From positions 1 through 64,000 of the forward strand of contig NZ_JAFFSX010000006.1 of NCBI RefSeq assembly GCF_017948485.1: a stretch of DNA of 64,000 nt. The letters run 5' to 3'. How positions within the stretch are numbered: position 1 is the stretch's first letter; the number at the start of each line of letters is the position of its first letter. The notes under the pieces were generated by a model. It had not been told where the DNA came from. It did no database searches and was given only the letters and a program-made list of their open reading frames with translations. The position numbers and the translations under genes are program-made. This DNA is from Streptomyces sp. GESEQ-35 (GTDB lineage Bacteria > Actinomycetota > Actinomycetes > Streptomycetales > Streptomycetaceae). Positions 57,086 through 64,000 of the stretch are shown in pieces.

Positions 57086-58297
57086 TCATGGCGGACCGGA
57101 GCCGTTCAGCCAGAACGCCCCGTACACCGCCGAGCCGACCGCGAGCGCGCCCAGCACCAGCGCCGACCTGGACGTTCGCAGCCGGGCCAGGGCCAGGGCG
57201 AGGGGCAGCAGCAGCGGGAAGGCGGGCATCAGCAGGCGCGGTTTCGAGCCGAAGTAGCTCGACGCGCACAGTGCGAGCGCGGTGACGACACCCGCGTACA
57301 CCAGTAGGGGGAGCGGCTGGCGCTGCCGTACACAGACGACGTACAGCCAGACGACCAGGCCCACGCCGACGATCAGCCCGACGCCGGCCAGGGCCGACGG
57401 GAACGACGTGAACTTTGCGGCGACGAATCGGGCGAACGCCCAGCCGCCGTCGAAGCCGTTGCGCCAGCCCGCCTGGACGTCGAGATAGCCGAGCGGCCCC
57501 TTGCCCGTGTGATGGCCGACCCACAGCACATACCCGGCGGCTCCCAGGGGCGCGAGCAGCATGCCGACGGCGCGTCGCCATGCGGATGCGCCGTCTCCCG
57601 GTGTGTCGGGGGCGTGTGCAGGGGCGTGTTCCGAGCCGTGTGCGCCGTTGACGGGCGCCGCGCTTCGGCGTCCCGCGAACGAGGCGATCCCGGCCACCCA
57701 GATCGCCGCCACCACCGCCAGGCCCACCGGGCGGGTCAGGCCCGCCAGCAGGGCCAGGGTGCCGGACGTCAGCCAGCGGCCGGTCAGGACGGCGTACAGC
57801 GACCAGGCGGCGAGTGCGGTGAACAGCGACTCGCTGTACGCCATCGACTGCACGATCCCGACCGGGAGTACGGCCCACAGCAGCACCGCGCAGAGCCCCG
57901 CACGGGCGCCGTACACATGGTCCGCGACGGCGAAGATCCCCCAGGCCGCGGCGAGCGAGGCGAGGGCGCCGACGACCAGGCCCGCGCCCGCGTACGACAG
58001 CGGGGTCGCCGTATGCAGCAGGCGCTCCAGCCACGGCAGCAGCGGGAAGAAGGCGAGGTTGGAGTGGATGTCGCCGTTCGGTAGGCGGACCTCGTAGCCG
58101 TACCCCAGCTCGGCGACCCTGGTGTACCAGAGGGAGTCCCAGCGGGCGGTCAGCAGCGTGTACGCGCTCTTGTCGCGCGCCGCGCTCCACAGGGCCAGGG
58201 CGAGCAGGCCCAGGGCGCGTACGGCCGCGTACCCGAGGAGGGCCTGGGCCGCCCCCGTGAGTCTGGGGGGTGCCACGCGCGTTGCAAGATCGGTCAC
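57086..58297 (-). CDS. PIG-V-like (GT-C) mannosyltransferase
   Basis: 403 aa from GTG 58297, leaderless by appearance (gataat seven bases upstream). Multiple membrane helices and an early RWDSLWYTRVAELGYGYE loop: the WD...W.Y...A..GY pattern is the PIG-V hallmark, with the Asp as catalytic base of GT-C enzymes. Later LLAGLTRPVGLAVV and SYFGSKPRLLMPAFPLLLPLA match the family. It probably uses a polyprenyl-phosphate mannose to build a cell-surface glycan or glycoprotein. Confidence 0.9.
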   Translation of the reverse strand: MTDLATRVAPPRLTGAAQALLGYAAVRALGLLALALWSAARDKSAYTLLTARWDSLWYTRVAELGYGYEVRLPNGDIHSNLAFFPLLPWLERLLHTATPLSYAGAGLVVGALASLAAAWGIFAVADHVYGARAGLCAVLLWAVLPVGIVQSMAYSESLFTALAAWSLYAVLTGRWLTSGTLALLAGLTRPVGLAVVAAIWVAGIASFAGRRSAAPVNGAHGSEHAPAHAPDTPGDGASAWRRAVGMLLAPLGAAGYVLWVGHHTGKGPLGYLDVQAGWRNGFDGGWAFARFVAAKFTSFPSALAGVGLIVGVGLVVWLYVVCVRQRQPLPLLVYAGVVTALALCASSYFGSKPRLLMPAFPLLLPLALALARLRTSRSALVLGALAVGSAVYGAFWLNGSGPP

Positions 58298-58560
58298 GGG
58301 TCCGATTATCGACGGCGTACGGAACCGGTCGGCCCATCGCTACGTGAGGGAAGGGGAGGGGGGAAGTGGCGTACGCCACACGTGTTCCGCGAGAGTGTGA
58401 GAGGTCCGCCACGCAGGACCGGCGCGTTCTCGCGTACATTGGCGTGTCACTCGCCTTCGTTGCGCGGGCCGGAGACCACCGCTCCTCTCCGGCCGAGTCA
58501 CGGGGAGTCCCCACCCCGTGAGCCCCGCCGAACGCGAGGGAACATCTGGGAGGTACGTAC

Positions 58561-60162
58561 ATGTCCGGGACGACCACGGCCGCCGCTGCGCTGCGCCGTC
58601 GGGCGGCCGGGGCCGGTGCAAACCGCTGGGTCGTCCTGGTCGTCCTCTGCGTCAGCCTGCTCCTGGTCGCCGTCGACGCCACCGTGCTGCACGTGGCGGT
58701 ACCCGCCGTCACCGAGGACCTCAAGCCCGGCGCGATAGAACTGCTCTGGATCGTCGACATCTATCCGCTCGTCTGCGCCTCGCTGCTGATCCTCTTCGGC
58801 ACGCTCGGCGACCGCGTGGGCCGCAGACGGATCCTGCTCCTCGGATACGGCCTGTTCGGCGTCGCCTCCGGTATCGCGGCCCTCGCGGACACCGCCCAGG
58901 TGCTGATCGCGGCGCGGGCACTGCTCGGCGTCGGCGGCGCGATGATCATGCCCGCGACCCTGTCGATCCTCCGCCAGGTCTTCCCCGACCGGCGTGAGCG
59001 TGCCCTCGCCATCGGCATCTGGAGTGCCGTGGCCGCGGTGGGCGCTGCGGTCGGTCCGCTGCTCGGCGGCTTCCTGCTGGAGCACTTCTGGTGGGGCTCG
59101 GTCTTCCTGGTCAACATCCCGTTGATGCTGGTCAGCCTCCCCATCGGACGGCTGCTGCTGCCCGAGTCGAAGGGCGACGGCAGGGGCCCCTGGGACGTGG
59201 TCGGCGCGCTGATGGCGGCGGCCGGGCTGTTCGGGGTCGTGCTGGGCGTCAAGCAGCTCGGGGGCGGGGAAGTGGACGGGCCGGCCGTGCTGCCGCTGGT
59301 GCTGGGCGCGGTGCTGCTGGTCCTGTTCGTACGACGGCAGCGCCGCCGCCGGTACCCGCTGGTGGACCTGCGCATGTTCGCGCGCCCGGCGTTCAGTACG
59401 TCCGTGGGCTGCATCGTGCTGGCGATGCTGGCACTGGTGGGGCTGGAGCTGATCGCGGCGCAGTACCTCCAGCTGGTGTTGGGCCTGTCGCCCCTGGAGA
59501 CAGGGCTGCGGCTGCTGCCGCTGACGTTCGCTGCGATGGCGTCGGGTCTTGCCGGGGCGCGGATGCTGCGGAGGTTCGGGCCACGGCGGATGGTGTGCGC
59601 CGGGTTCGCGCTGACCGCGGTCGCGGTGCTCACGCTGATGGCGATGGGCGGCGAGGACAACCCCGGCCTGCTGCTGCTCGGGTTCCTGCTGCTGGGCTTC
59701 GGTCTGGAGACCACGCTGTTCGGGGCGTACGAGTCGATGCTGAGCGAGGCTCCGCAGGAGCAGGCGGGCGGCGCCGCGGCGATCGGCGAGACGTCGTACC
59801 AGCTCGGTGCCGGGATCGGGATAGCGCTGCTCGGGACGGTGATGAACGCGGCGTATGCGCCCGGGCTGTCGTCCGTGCCGGGGGTTCCGGGGCGGGCGTC
59901 GGCCTCGGCGGAGCACTCGCTGGGCGAGGCGTACGAAGTCGCCGACCGGCTCGGCGGGCCGGCCGGTGTCGCCCTGCGCCGGGCCGCCCAGGACTCCTTC
60001 GTGCACGGGCTGCATGTGACGCTGCTGGTGAGTGCGGGGTTGCTGGTGCTGGGGGCCGTGATGGCGTTGCGGTTGCCGCGGGTCATGCAGTGTGAGGAGG
60101 CGGCGGCGCCCGTGGAGCTTCCTGGGCCTCGGGAAGTCGCGGACTCCCGCGTCTCGGTGTGA
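58561..60162 (+). CDS. MFS transporter, DHA2 (14-helix) type
   Basis: 533 aa from ATG 58561 (GGGAGG at 58546-58551). DHA2 signs: LLLVAVDATVLHVAVPAVTEDL, the loop GDRVGRRRILL, and AAVGAAVGPLLGGFLLEHFWWGSVFLVNIP. It is similar in plan to the exporter at 33324. QacA/LfrA-like drug efflux is the best guess. The acyl-CoA dehydrogenase gene follows after 57 bases with its own operator, so the two need not be linked. Confidence 0.92.
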   Translation: MSGTTTAAAALRRRAAGAGANRWVVLVVLCVSLLLVAVDATVLHVAVPAVTEDLKPGAIELLWIVDIYPLVCASLLILFGTLGDRVGRRRILLLGYGLFGVASGIAALADTAQVLIAARALLGVGGAMIMPATLSILRQVFPDRRERALAIGIWSAVAAVGAAVGPLLGGFLLEHFWWGSVFLVNIPLMLVSLPIGRLLLPESKGDGRGPWDVVGALMAAAGLFGVVLGVKQLGGGEVDGPAVLPLVLGAVLLVLFVRRQRRRRYPLVDLRMFARPAFSTSVGCIVLAMLALVGLELIAAQYLQLVLGLSPLETGLRLLPLTFAAMASGLAGARMLRRFGPRRMVCAGFALTAVAVLTLMAMGGEDNPGLLLLGFLLLGFGLETTLFGAYESMLSEAPQEQAGGAAAIGETSYQLGAGIGIALLGTVMNAAYAPGLSSVPGVPGRASASAEHSLGEAYEVADRLGGPAGVALRRAAQDSFVHGLHVTLLVSAGLLVLGAVMALRLPRVMQCEEAAAPVELPGPREVADSRVSV

Positions 60163-60181
60163 CGACAGACCCCGGGTACCG

Positions 60182-60200
60182 TAACTACCAGTGCTAGTTA
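60182..60200 (+). promoter_or_regulatory. Inverted repeat upstream of the acyl-CoA dehydrogenase gene
   Basis: taacta-ccagtgc-tagtta, six-base perfect arms with a seven-base spacer, 19 bases before the ATG. TetR-type regulators of fatty and amino acid catabolism bind palindromes of this size; no regulator gene is adjacent. The right arm may double as the -10 box. Confidence 0.55.
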
Positions 60201-60219
60201 ACTTCCCGGAGGGTGTCCC

Positions 60220-61398
60220 ATGCCGTTGCCCCCGTTCGACCCCGCCGACCCCCTCGGGCTCGACGACCTGCTCGACCCGGAAGACCTCGCCATCCGCGAC
60301 ACCGTGCGCAGCTGGGCCGCCGACCGGGTTCTGCCGTACGTCGCGGACTGGTACGAGCAGGGCGAGCTGCCCGACGTGAGGGAACTGGCCCGTGAACTCG
60401 GCGGGATCGGGGCCCTCGGGATGTCCCTCAGCGGGTACGGCTGCGCCGGTGCGAGCGCCGTGCAGTACGGGCTGGCCTGTCTGGAGCTGGAGGCCGCCGA
60501 CTCCGGCATCCGCTCGCTCGTCTCGGTGCAGGGCTCGCTCGCCATGTACGCCATCCACAGGTTCGGCAGCGAAGAGCAGAAGCAGCAATGGCTGCCCCGT
60601 ATGGCCTCCGGCGACGTCATCGGCTGCTTCGGTCTCACCGAACCCGACCACGGTTCGGACCCGGCATCCATGCGGACGCACGCCAAGCGCGACGGCGGAG
60701 ACTGGGTGCTCAACGGGCGCAAGATGTGGATCACCAACGGCTCCGTGGCCGGCGTCGCCGTCGTCTGGGCGCAGACCGACGACGGGATCCGCGGCTTTGT
60801 CGTCCCCACCGACAGCACCGGATTCTCCGCCCCGGAGATCAAGCACAAGTGGTCGCTTCGCGCCTCCGTCACCAGTGAACTCGTCCTCGACGACGTGCGG
60901 CTGCCCGCCGACGCCGTACTGCCGGAGGTCACCGGGTTGCGCGGTCCGCTCGGCTGTCTCTCCCACGCGCGCTACGGCATCGTGTGGGGGGCCATGGGGG
61001 CGGCGCGGTCGTGTTTCGAGACCGCTGTCGAGTACGCGAAGACGCGGGAGCAGTTCGGGCGGCCCATCGGGGGATTCCAGCTCACCCAGGCCAAGCTCGC
61101 CGACATGGCGGTCGAACTGCACAAGGGGATTCTGCTCGCCCATCACCTGGGGCGGCGGATGGATGCCGGGCGCCTGCGTCCCGAGCAGGTCAGCTTCGGC
61201 AAGCTCAACAACGTGCGAGAGGCGATCGAGATCTGCCGTACGGCACGGACGATCCTCGGCGCCAACGGGATCTCCCTGGAGTACCCCGTGATGCGGCATG
61301 CGACGAACCTCGAATCGGTGCTCACCTACGAGGGCACCGTCGAGATGCATCAGCTCGTGCTGGGCAAGGCCTTCACCGGACTCGACGCGTTCCGGTAG
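60220..61398 (+). CDS. Acyl-CoA dehydrogenase, glutaryl-CoA dehydrogenase-like
   Basis: 392 aa from ATG 60220 (GGAGGG at 60209-60214). Motifs: CFGLTEPDHGSDP and the FAD/substrate loop; TREQFGRPIGGFQLTQAKLADM; the catalytic Glu at about residue 371 in TYEGTVEMHQLVLG. The sequence pattern is closest to glutaryl-CoA dehydrogenases, which oxidise and decarboxylate glutaryl-CoA to crotonyl-CoA from lysine or tryptophan breakdown. FAD-bound and cytosolic. Ends in a hairpin shared with the sepF-like gene. Confidence 0.93.
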   Translation: MPLPPFDPADPLGLDDLLDPEDLAIRDTVRSWAADRVLPYVADWYEQGELPDVRELARELGGIGALGMSLSGYGCAGASAVQYGLACLELEAADSGIRSLVSVQGSLAMYAIHRFGSEEQKQQWLPRMASGDVIGCFGLTEPDHGSDPASMRTHAKRDGGDWVLNGRKMWITNGSVAGVAVVWAQTDDGIRGFVVPTDSTGFSAPEIKHKWSLRASVTSELVLDDVRLPADAVLPEVTGLRGPLGCLSHARYGIVWGAMGAARSCFETAVEYAKTREQFGRPIGGFQLTQAKLADMAVELHKGILLAHHLGRRMDAGRLRPEQVSFGKLNNVREAIEICRTARTILGANGISLEYPVMRHATNLESVLTYEGTVEMHQLVLGKAFTGLDAFR

Positions 61399-61413
61399 GA
61401 ACCTTCCTCAGCG

Positions 61414-61438
61414 GGCAGGGCCGACGAGCGGCCCTGCC
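61414..61438. terminator. Bidirectional terminator between acyl-CoA dehydrogenase and sepF-like genes
   Basis: Stem ggcagggcc (61414-61422) with ggccctgcc (61430-61438), seven-base loop, ending just before the stop of the converging sepF-like gene. Confidence 0.75.
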
Positions 61439-61876
61439 TCAGCTCTGGTTGAAGAAACCGTCGGTGCGGTGTGCCGCCGGCTCCCCGCTGACGATCTCCG
61501 TGTCGGCCGGGCTGAGCAGGAACACGCGGTTGGACACCCGGTCGATCGAACCCCGCAGACCGAAGATCAGGCCCGCCGCGAAGTCGACCACGCGCTTGGC
61601 GTCGCCCGGCTCCATGGCCGTGAGGTTCATGATGACCGGGACACCCTCGCGGAACAGCTCGCCGATGGCGCGCGCGTCCCGGAAGCTGTCCGGAGTGACC
61701 GTGCCGATCCGGCGGCCCTTCTCCTGGGCCACGTCCGAGGCCACCTTCACCCGTGGATCGGTGACCCAGGCCTCCCCGGGCTCGCTCCCCTCGGAGTAGT
61801 CATCGTCGTAGTAACGCTCGTCATCGTTGTCGTCGACGAGGCCAAGCCAGGCACTCGCCTTGCGCACCGATCCCAT
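61439..61876 (-). CDS. sflA: SepF-like protein (SflA type)
   Basis: 145 aa from ATG 61876 (GAGGAGG upstream). An acidic N-terminal segment ([20 protein letters not shown]) and the conserved SepF core ([45 protein letters not shown]). SepF anchors FtsZ to the membrane; Streptomyces have a main SepF next to ftsZ and two paralogues, and from memory the copy in this gene neighbourhood is SflA, which affects FtsZ ring control and spore shape. The paralogue name is from synteny and so less certain than the family. The first residues ([14 protein letters not shown]) can act as a membrane helix. Confidence 0.92.
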   Translation of the reverse strand: MGSVRKASAWLGLVDDNDDERYYDDDYSEGSEPGEAWVTDPRVKVASDVAQEKGRRIGTVTPDSFRDARAIGELFREGVPVIMNLTAMEPGDAKRVVDFAAGLIFGLRGSIDRVSNRVFLLSPADTEIVSGEPAAHRTDGFFNQS

Positions 61877-62189
61877 GGACGCCTCCTCTCACAGCAGTCA
61901 GTTTTGCTTTCCGCATCCCTATCGTCATCCATGATGCGGACGTCGCGCCAAGTGGATAGACGCCGCCCGGGGGGTTTGTGACGGTACTGGTGCACAGCGA
62001 ATTCGTCGAGAGCCCTGGTCTCCCAAGGGTCTTGCCGGACAGAGCTGCTGACTGTGAGTGAAATATGATTGTTCGCGTCGTATGGGTGACCAACGCGGCG
62101 TACGGGTGAACAGAGGCAGTCTCATTGGTGTGATGTTCGGTCGGTACGATGCGGCCGCTCAACGTCGCACGCAACACGGGGGATCACGG
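61877..62189. other. Divergent region between sflA and the DUF5685-like gene
   Basis: 313 bases without a gene. It should hold both promoters. A tacgat at 62144-62149 is a possible -10 for the plus-strand gene, without a clear -35. Confidence 0.4.
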
Positions 62190-63314
62190 GTGTTCGGAAT
62201 CGTCAGGCCCTGCCGGCATCGGCTCGGCGAAGGCCTCAAAACCCAGTGGATGGCGCATTTGTGCGGTCTGTGCCTCGCGCTGCGCAGGGACCACGGCCAG
62301 TTCGCCCGGGTCGTGACCAACTACGACGGGCTGCTCATCTCGGTTCTGACGGAGGCTCAGACCGGCCGGGACGCCGGCGGAAGACGTACGGCGGGACCCT
62401 GCCCGTTGCGCGGGATGCGCACCGCGTCCGTCGCGCACGGCGAGGGTGCCCGGCTCGCGGCCGCCGTCTCACTGGTGCTGGCCTCGGCCAAGGTGCGCGA
62501 CCATGTCGCCGACGGGGACGGGCTGCTGGCCCGCAGACCGGTCGCGCTCGCCGCCCGCCGGGTCGCCGCGGGCTGGGGACGCGCGGGCGCCCGTGGCGGA
62601 TCCGAGGTCGGGTTCGACACCGCCGTACTCGTCGACGCCGTGGACCGGCAGATCGGCATCGAGACCCTTGCGGGGCCGGACACGCCCCTCCTGACCGTCA
62701 CCGAGCCGACCGAGACCGCCACCGCCGCGGCCTTCGCGCACACCGCGATCCTCGCCGGACGGCCGGGCAACGCCGAGCCGCTCGCCGAGGCCGGGCGCCT
62801 CTTCGGACGGCTCGCGCACCTCCTGGACGCCGTGGAGGACAGGGAAACCGACGCCGCATCAGGTGCCTGGAATCCCCTCACCGCGACCGGCACCTCGCTC
62901 ACGGAGGCCCGGCGGCTCGCCGAGGACGCCCTGCACGGGATACGGCTCGCGCTGCGGGAGGTGCAGTTCGACGAGGGCAAGCTCGCGCACCGGCTGCTCG
63001 TGCACGAGTTGCGCAGCTCCGTCGACCGTGCCTTCGGCGCCGTCTCCTGCGCGCACATGGCAGGCCCGTACGCCCCGCCCGGCGGCCCGCAGTTGCCGCC
63101 GGAGCCGCCGCGCCGCGACCGGCGCGGACTGCTCGCGGGGTGTGCCGTCTGGGTGGGGCTGGCCTGTACGTGCCAGATGTGCTGCGGCACGTACGAGGAC
63201 CCCTGGTCCCGGGAGCGCCGGGAGGGAATGTGCAACGGCTGCTGCGATTGCTGTGACTGCTGCGGGAACTGCTGTGACGGCTGCGATTGCTGCGACTGTG
63301 GCTGCGACTGTTGA
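62190..63314 (+). CDS. DUF5685-like protein with Cys-rich tail
   Basis: 374 aa from GTG 62190 (gggggg-like site at 62177-62183). The N-terminus FGIVRPCRHRLGEGLKTQWMAHLCGLCLALRRDHG has three or more Cys near its start, as in DUF5685, a family often linked to regulatory proteins. A helical body follows (for example NAEPLAEAGRLFGRLAHLLDAVED). The last ~45 residues are CxxCC clusters (CNGCCDCCDCCGNCC and more), with a hydrophobic stretch just before, and look like a metal-binding tail. Function unknown. Confidence 0.82.
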   Translation: MFGIVRPCRHRLGEGLKTQWMAHLCGLCLALRRDHGQFARVVTNYDGLLISVLTEAQTGRDAGGRRTAGPCPLRGMRTASVAHGEGARLAAAVSLVLASAKVRDHVADGDGLLARRPVALAARRVAAGWGRAGARGGSEVGFDTAVLVDAVDRQIGIETLAGPDTPLLTVTEPTETATAAAFAHTAILAGRPGNAEPLAEAGRLFGRLAHLLDAVEDRETDAASGAWNPLTATGTSLTEARRLAEDALHGIRLALREVQFDEGKLAHRLLVHELRSSVDRAFGAVSCAHMAGPYAPPGGPQLPPEPPRRDRRGLLAGCAVWVGLACTCQMCCGTYEDPWSRERREGMCNGCCDCCDCCGNCCDGCDCCDCGCDC

Positions 63315-63331
63315 GTGAGGGGAGGGCGCGC

Positions 63332-63445
63332 GTGAAGGCGAAGAAGAAGGAACGCGAAAGGCGCCCCGAAGAAGGGGAGCGCGCAGTGGGTCAGCTCAAC
63401 AGGACGAGGACCACACTCGACCGAAGTCGATGTGGGAGCGCTTGA
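63332..63445 (+). CDS. Possible 37-aa basic peptide
   Basis: Starts at GTG 63332, seven bases after a GGGGAGGG site. The product begins VKAKKKERERRPEEGERAV and ends RCGSA. A hairpin (gcgcccc-gaag-aagggg) falls inside it, so this may instead be the terminator region of the preceding gene. Weakly supported. Confidence 0.25.
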   Translation: MKAKKKERERRPEEGERAVGQLNRTRTTLDRSRCGSA

Positions 63446-63538
63446 CCAGCCACTGCTGCGGATGCATGGGCCAAGTGGAACAGGCATTCGGTGGGGCGTC
63501 AACCGATATGAGACGTGCGGCTCACAGTATGGACGCCC

Positions 63539-63569
63539 TTGACAGCAAGCGGAAACGGACCCGTAGTCT
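63539..63569 (+). promoter_or_regulatory. Promoter of the FAD/NAD(P)-binding gene
   Basis: ttgaca (63539-63544), then 18-19 bases, then gtagtct (63563-63569), close to the housekeeping sigma consensus. It is about 95 bases upstream of the ATG at 63665. Confidence 0.6.
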
Positions 63570-63664
63570 CGATGGGCGGCCCTGCTGAGGGGCTCGGCCG
63601 TACCGCGCCCTCGGCGCGTTGAAGGCATCACCGTGTTCGACCCATCGCGTCACGGAGCCTTCGC

Positions 63665-64000
63665 ATGCCCTCCCACACCATCACCCTGACCAACCGTCCG
63701 CCGACGCCCGCCCTGGTGATCGTCGGGGCCGGGCCGCGGGGGACCGGTCTCATCGAGCGGATCGCCGCCAACGCGCCCGAGCTGTACGCCGGTTCGGGCC
63801 TCGACATCCACCTCGTCGACCCGCATCCACCGGGCGCCGGACGCATCTGGCGCGCGACGCAGTCACCGCTGCTGTGGATGAACTCGCACGCCGAGGACGT
63901 CACCATGTTCACCGACGAGACGGTGCACATGGCCGGGCCCGTGCGCCCCGGCCCGACCCTGCACGAGTGGGCCGGGATCGACGGCCGTACCTTCGCGGAC
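63665..64000 (+). CDS. FAD/NAD(P)-binding protein, partial (runs off the window)
   Basis: 112 codons visible from ATG 63665 (GGAG at 63654-63657); the gene continues past the end. The Rossmann loop VIVGAGPRGTGLIERIA is near residue 18, and the following LVDPHPPGAGRIWRATQSPLLWMNSHAEDVTMFTDE is typical of FAD-dependent proteins of the pyridine-nucleotide-disulphide or FAD-NAD(P)-binding group seen beside peptide or siderophore gene clusters. The enzyme cannot be named from this piece. Confidence 0.85.
   Translation, partial: MPSHTITLTNRPPTPALVIVGAGPRGTGLIERIAANAPELYAGSGLDIHLVDPHPPGAGRIWRATQSPLLWMNSHAEDVTMFTDETVHMAGPVRPGPTLHEWAGIDGRTFAD

Noticed and set aside
58498..61350. 950-codon open frame antisense to the MFS and acyl-CoA dehydrogenase genes
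   Set aside because: High GC removes stop codons from the complementary frame; the protein has no folded-domain pattern and both sense genes are clear.

Overview
The window is a high-GC actinobacterial chromosome segment, almost certainly from a Streptomyces. The evidence is GTG/TTG starts, GC-rich third positions, tightly overlapping operons, a DmdR/IdeR-type iron box, resuscitation-promoting factors, and a gene order (nadK-recN ... pyrG-Nudix ... ald-parA-scpA-scpB-rluB ... aroH-tyrA-cmk-plsC-der ... sepF-like) that I recognise from Streptomyces core chromosomes. Calls rest on reading the sequence and remembered family motifs; no database search was run.

Layout. 0-2.3 kb: end of an rRNA operon (23S-5S spacer, 5S rRNA, strong terminator), then a gene for a protein with a huge Arg/Asp/Gly-rich tail. 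2.3-7.8 kb: DUF1015 protein, HAD phosphatase, and an iron-box-controlled siderophore ABC importer (two permeases, one ATPase). 7.8-14.3 kb: SCP2-like protein, then a housekeeping run tlyA-nadK-recN, a short MraY-like membrane protein and a GT4 glycosyltransferase. 14.3-20.4 kb: PucR-type regulator, F420-type LLM oxidoreductase, BBE-type FAD oxidase, GH15 glucoamylase/trehalase-like enzyme. 20.8-26.7 kb: pyrG, ADP-ribose pyrophosphatase, an NTPase-TPR protein, ald. 27.0-31.7 kb: parA, a ribbon-helix-helix-like protein, scpA, scpB, rluB, a chromosome-organisation operon. 31.7-38.4 kb: an accessory block splitting the rluB and aroH-der groups, with an ECF sigma/DinB-like pair, MFS exporter, NrtR-like regulator plus ADP-ribosylglycohydrolase, and a Rieske/membrane/secreted protein operon. 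38.8-43.4 kb: aroH-tyrA and cmk-plsC-der. 43.4-55.0 kb: two conserved hypotheticals, two adjacent Rpf-LysM proteins, a branched-chain-amino-acid-type ABC system in which LivH, LivM and LivG are one polypeptide, a WYL regulator, and a solitary ctaD. 55.5-64.0 kb: I78-type inhibitor, PAP2 phosphatase, PIG-V-like mannosyltransferase, MFS exporter, glutaryl-CoA-dehydrogenase-like enzyme, a SepF paralogue, a protein with a Cys-rich tail, and the start of an FAD/NAD(P)-binding protein.

Most of the window is ordinary core genome. The items worth a second look are a family of five dispersed intergenic hairpin repeats (one copy built into a large inverted repeat), the LivHMG fusion with atypical nucleotide-binding motifs, a perfect hairpin that buries the ribosome binding site of an MFS gene, the NrtR operator/ADP-ribosylglycohydrolase module, the Rieske-DUF6529 operon, the ParA-RHH-ScpAB operon and the Cys-rich-tail protein. 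I did not find a CRISPR array, an insertion sequence, a prophage, a tRNA or a convincing brand-new multigene defence system.
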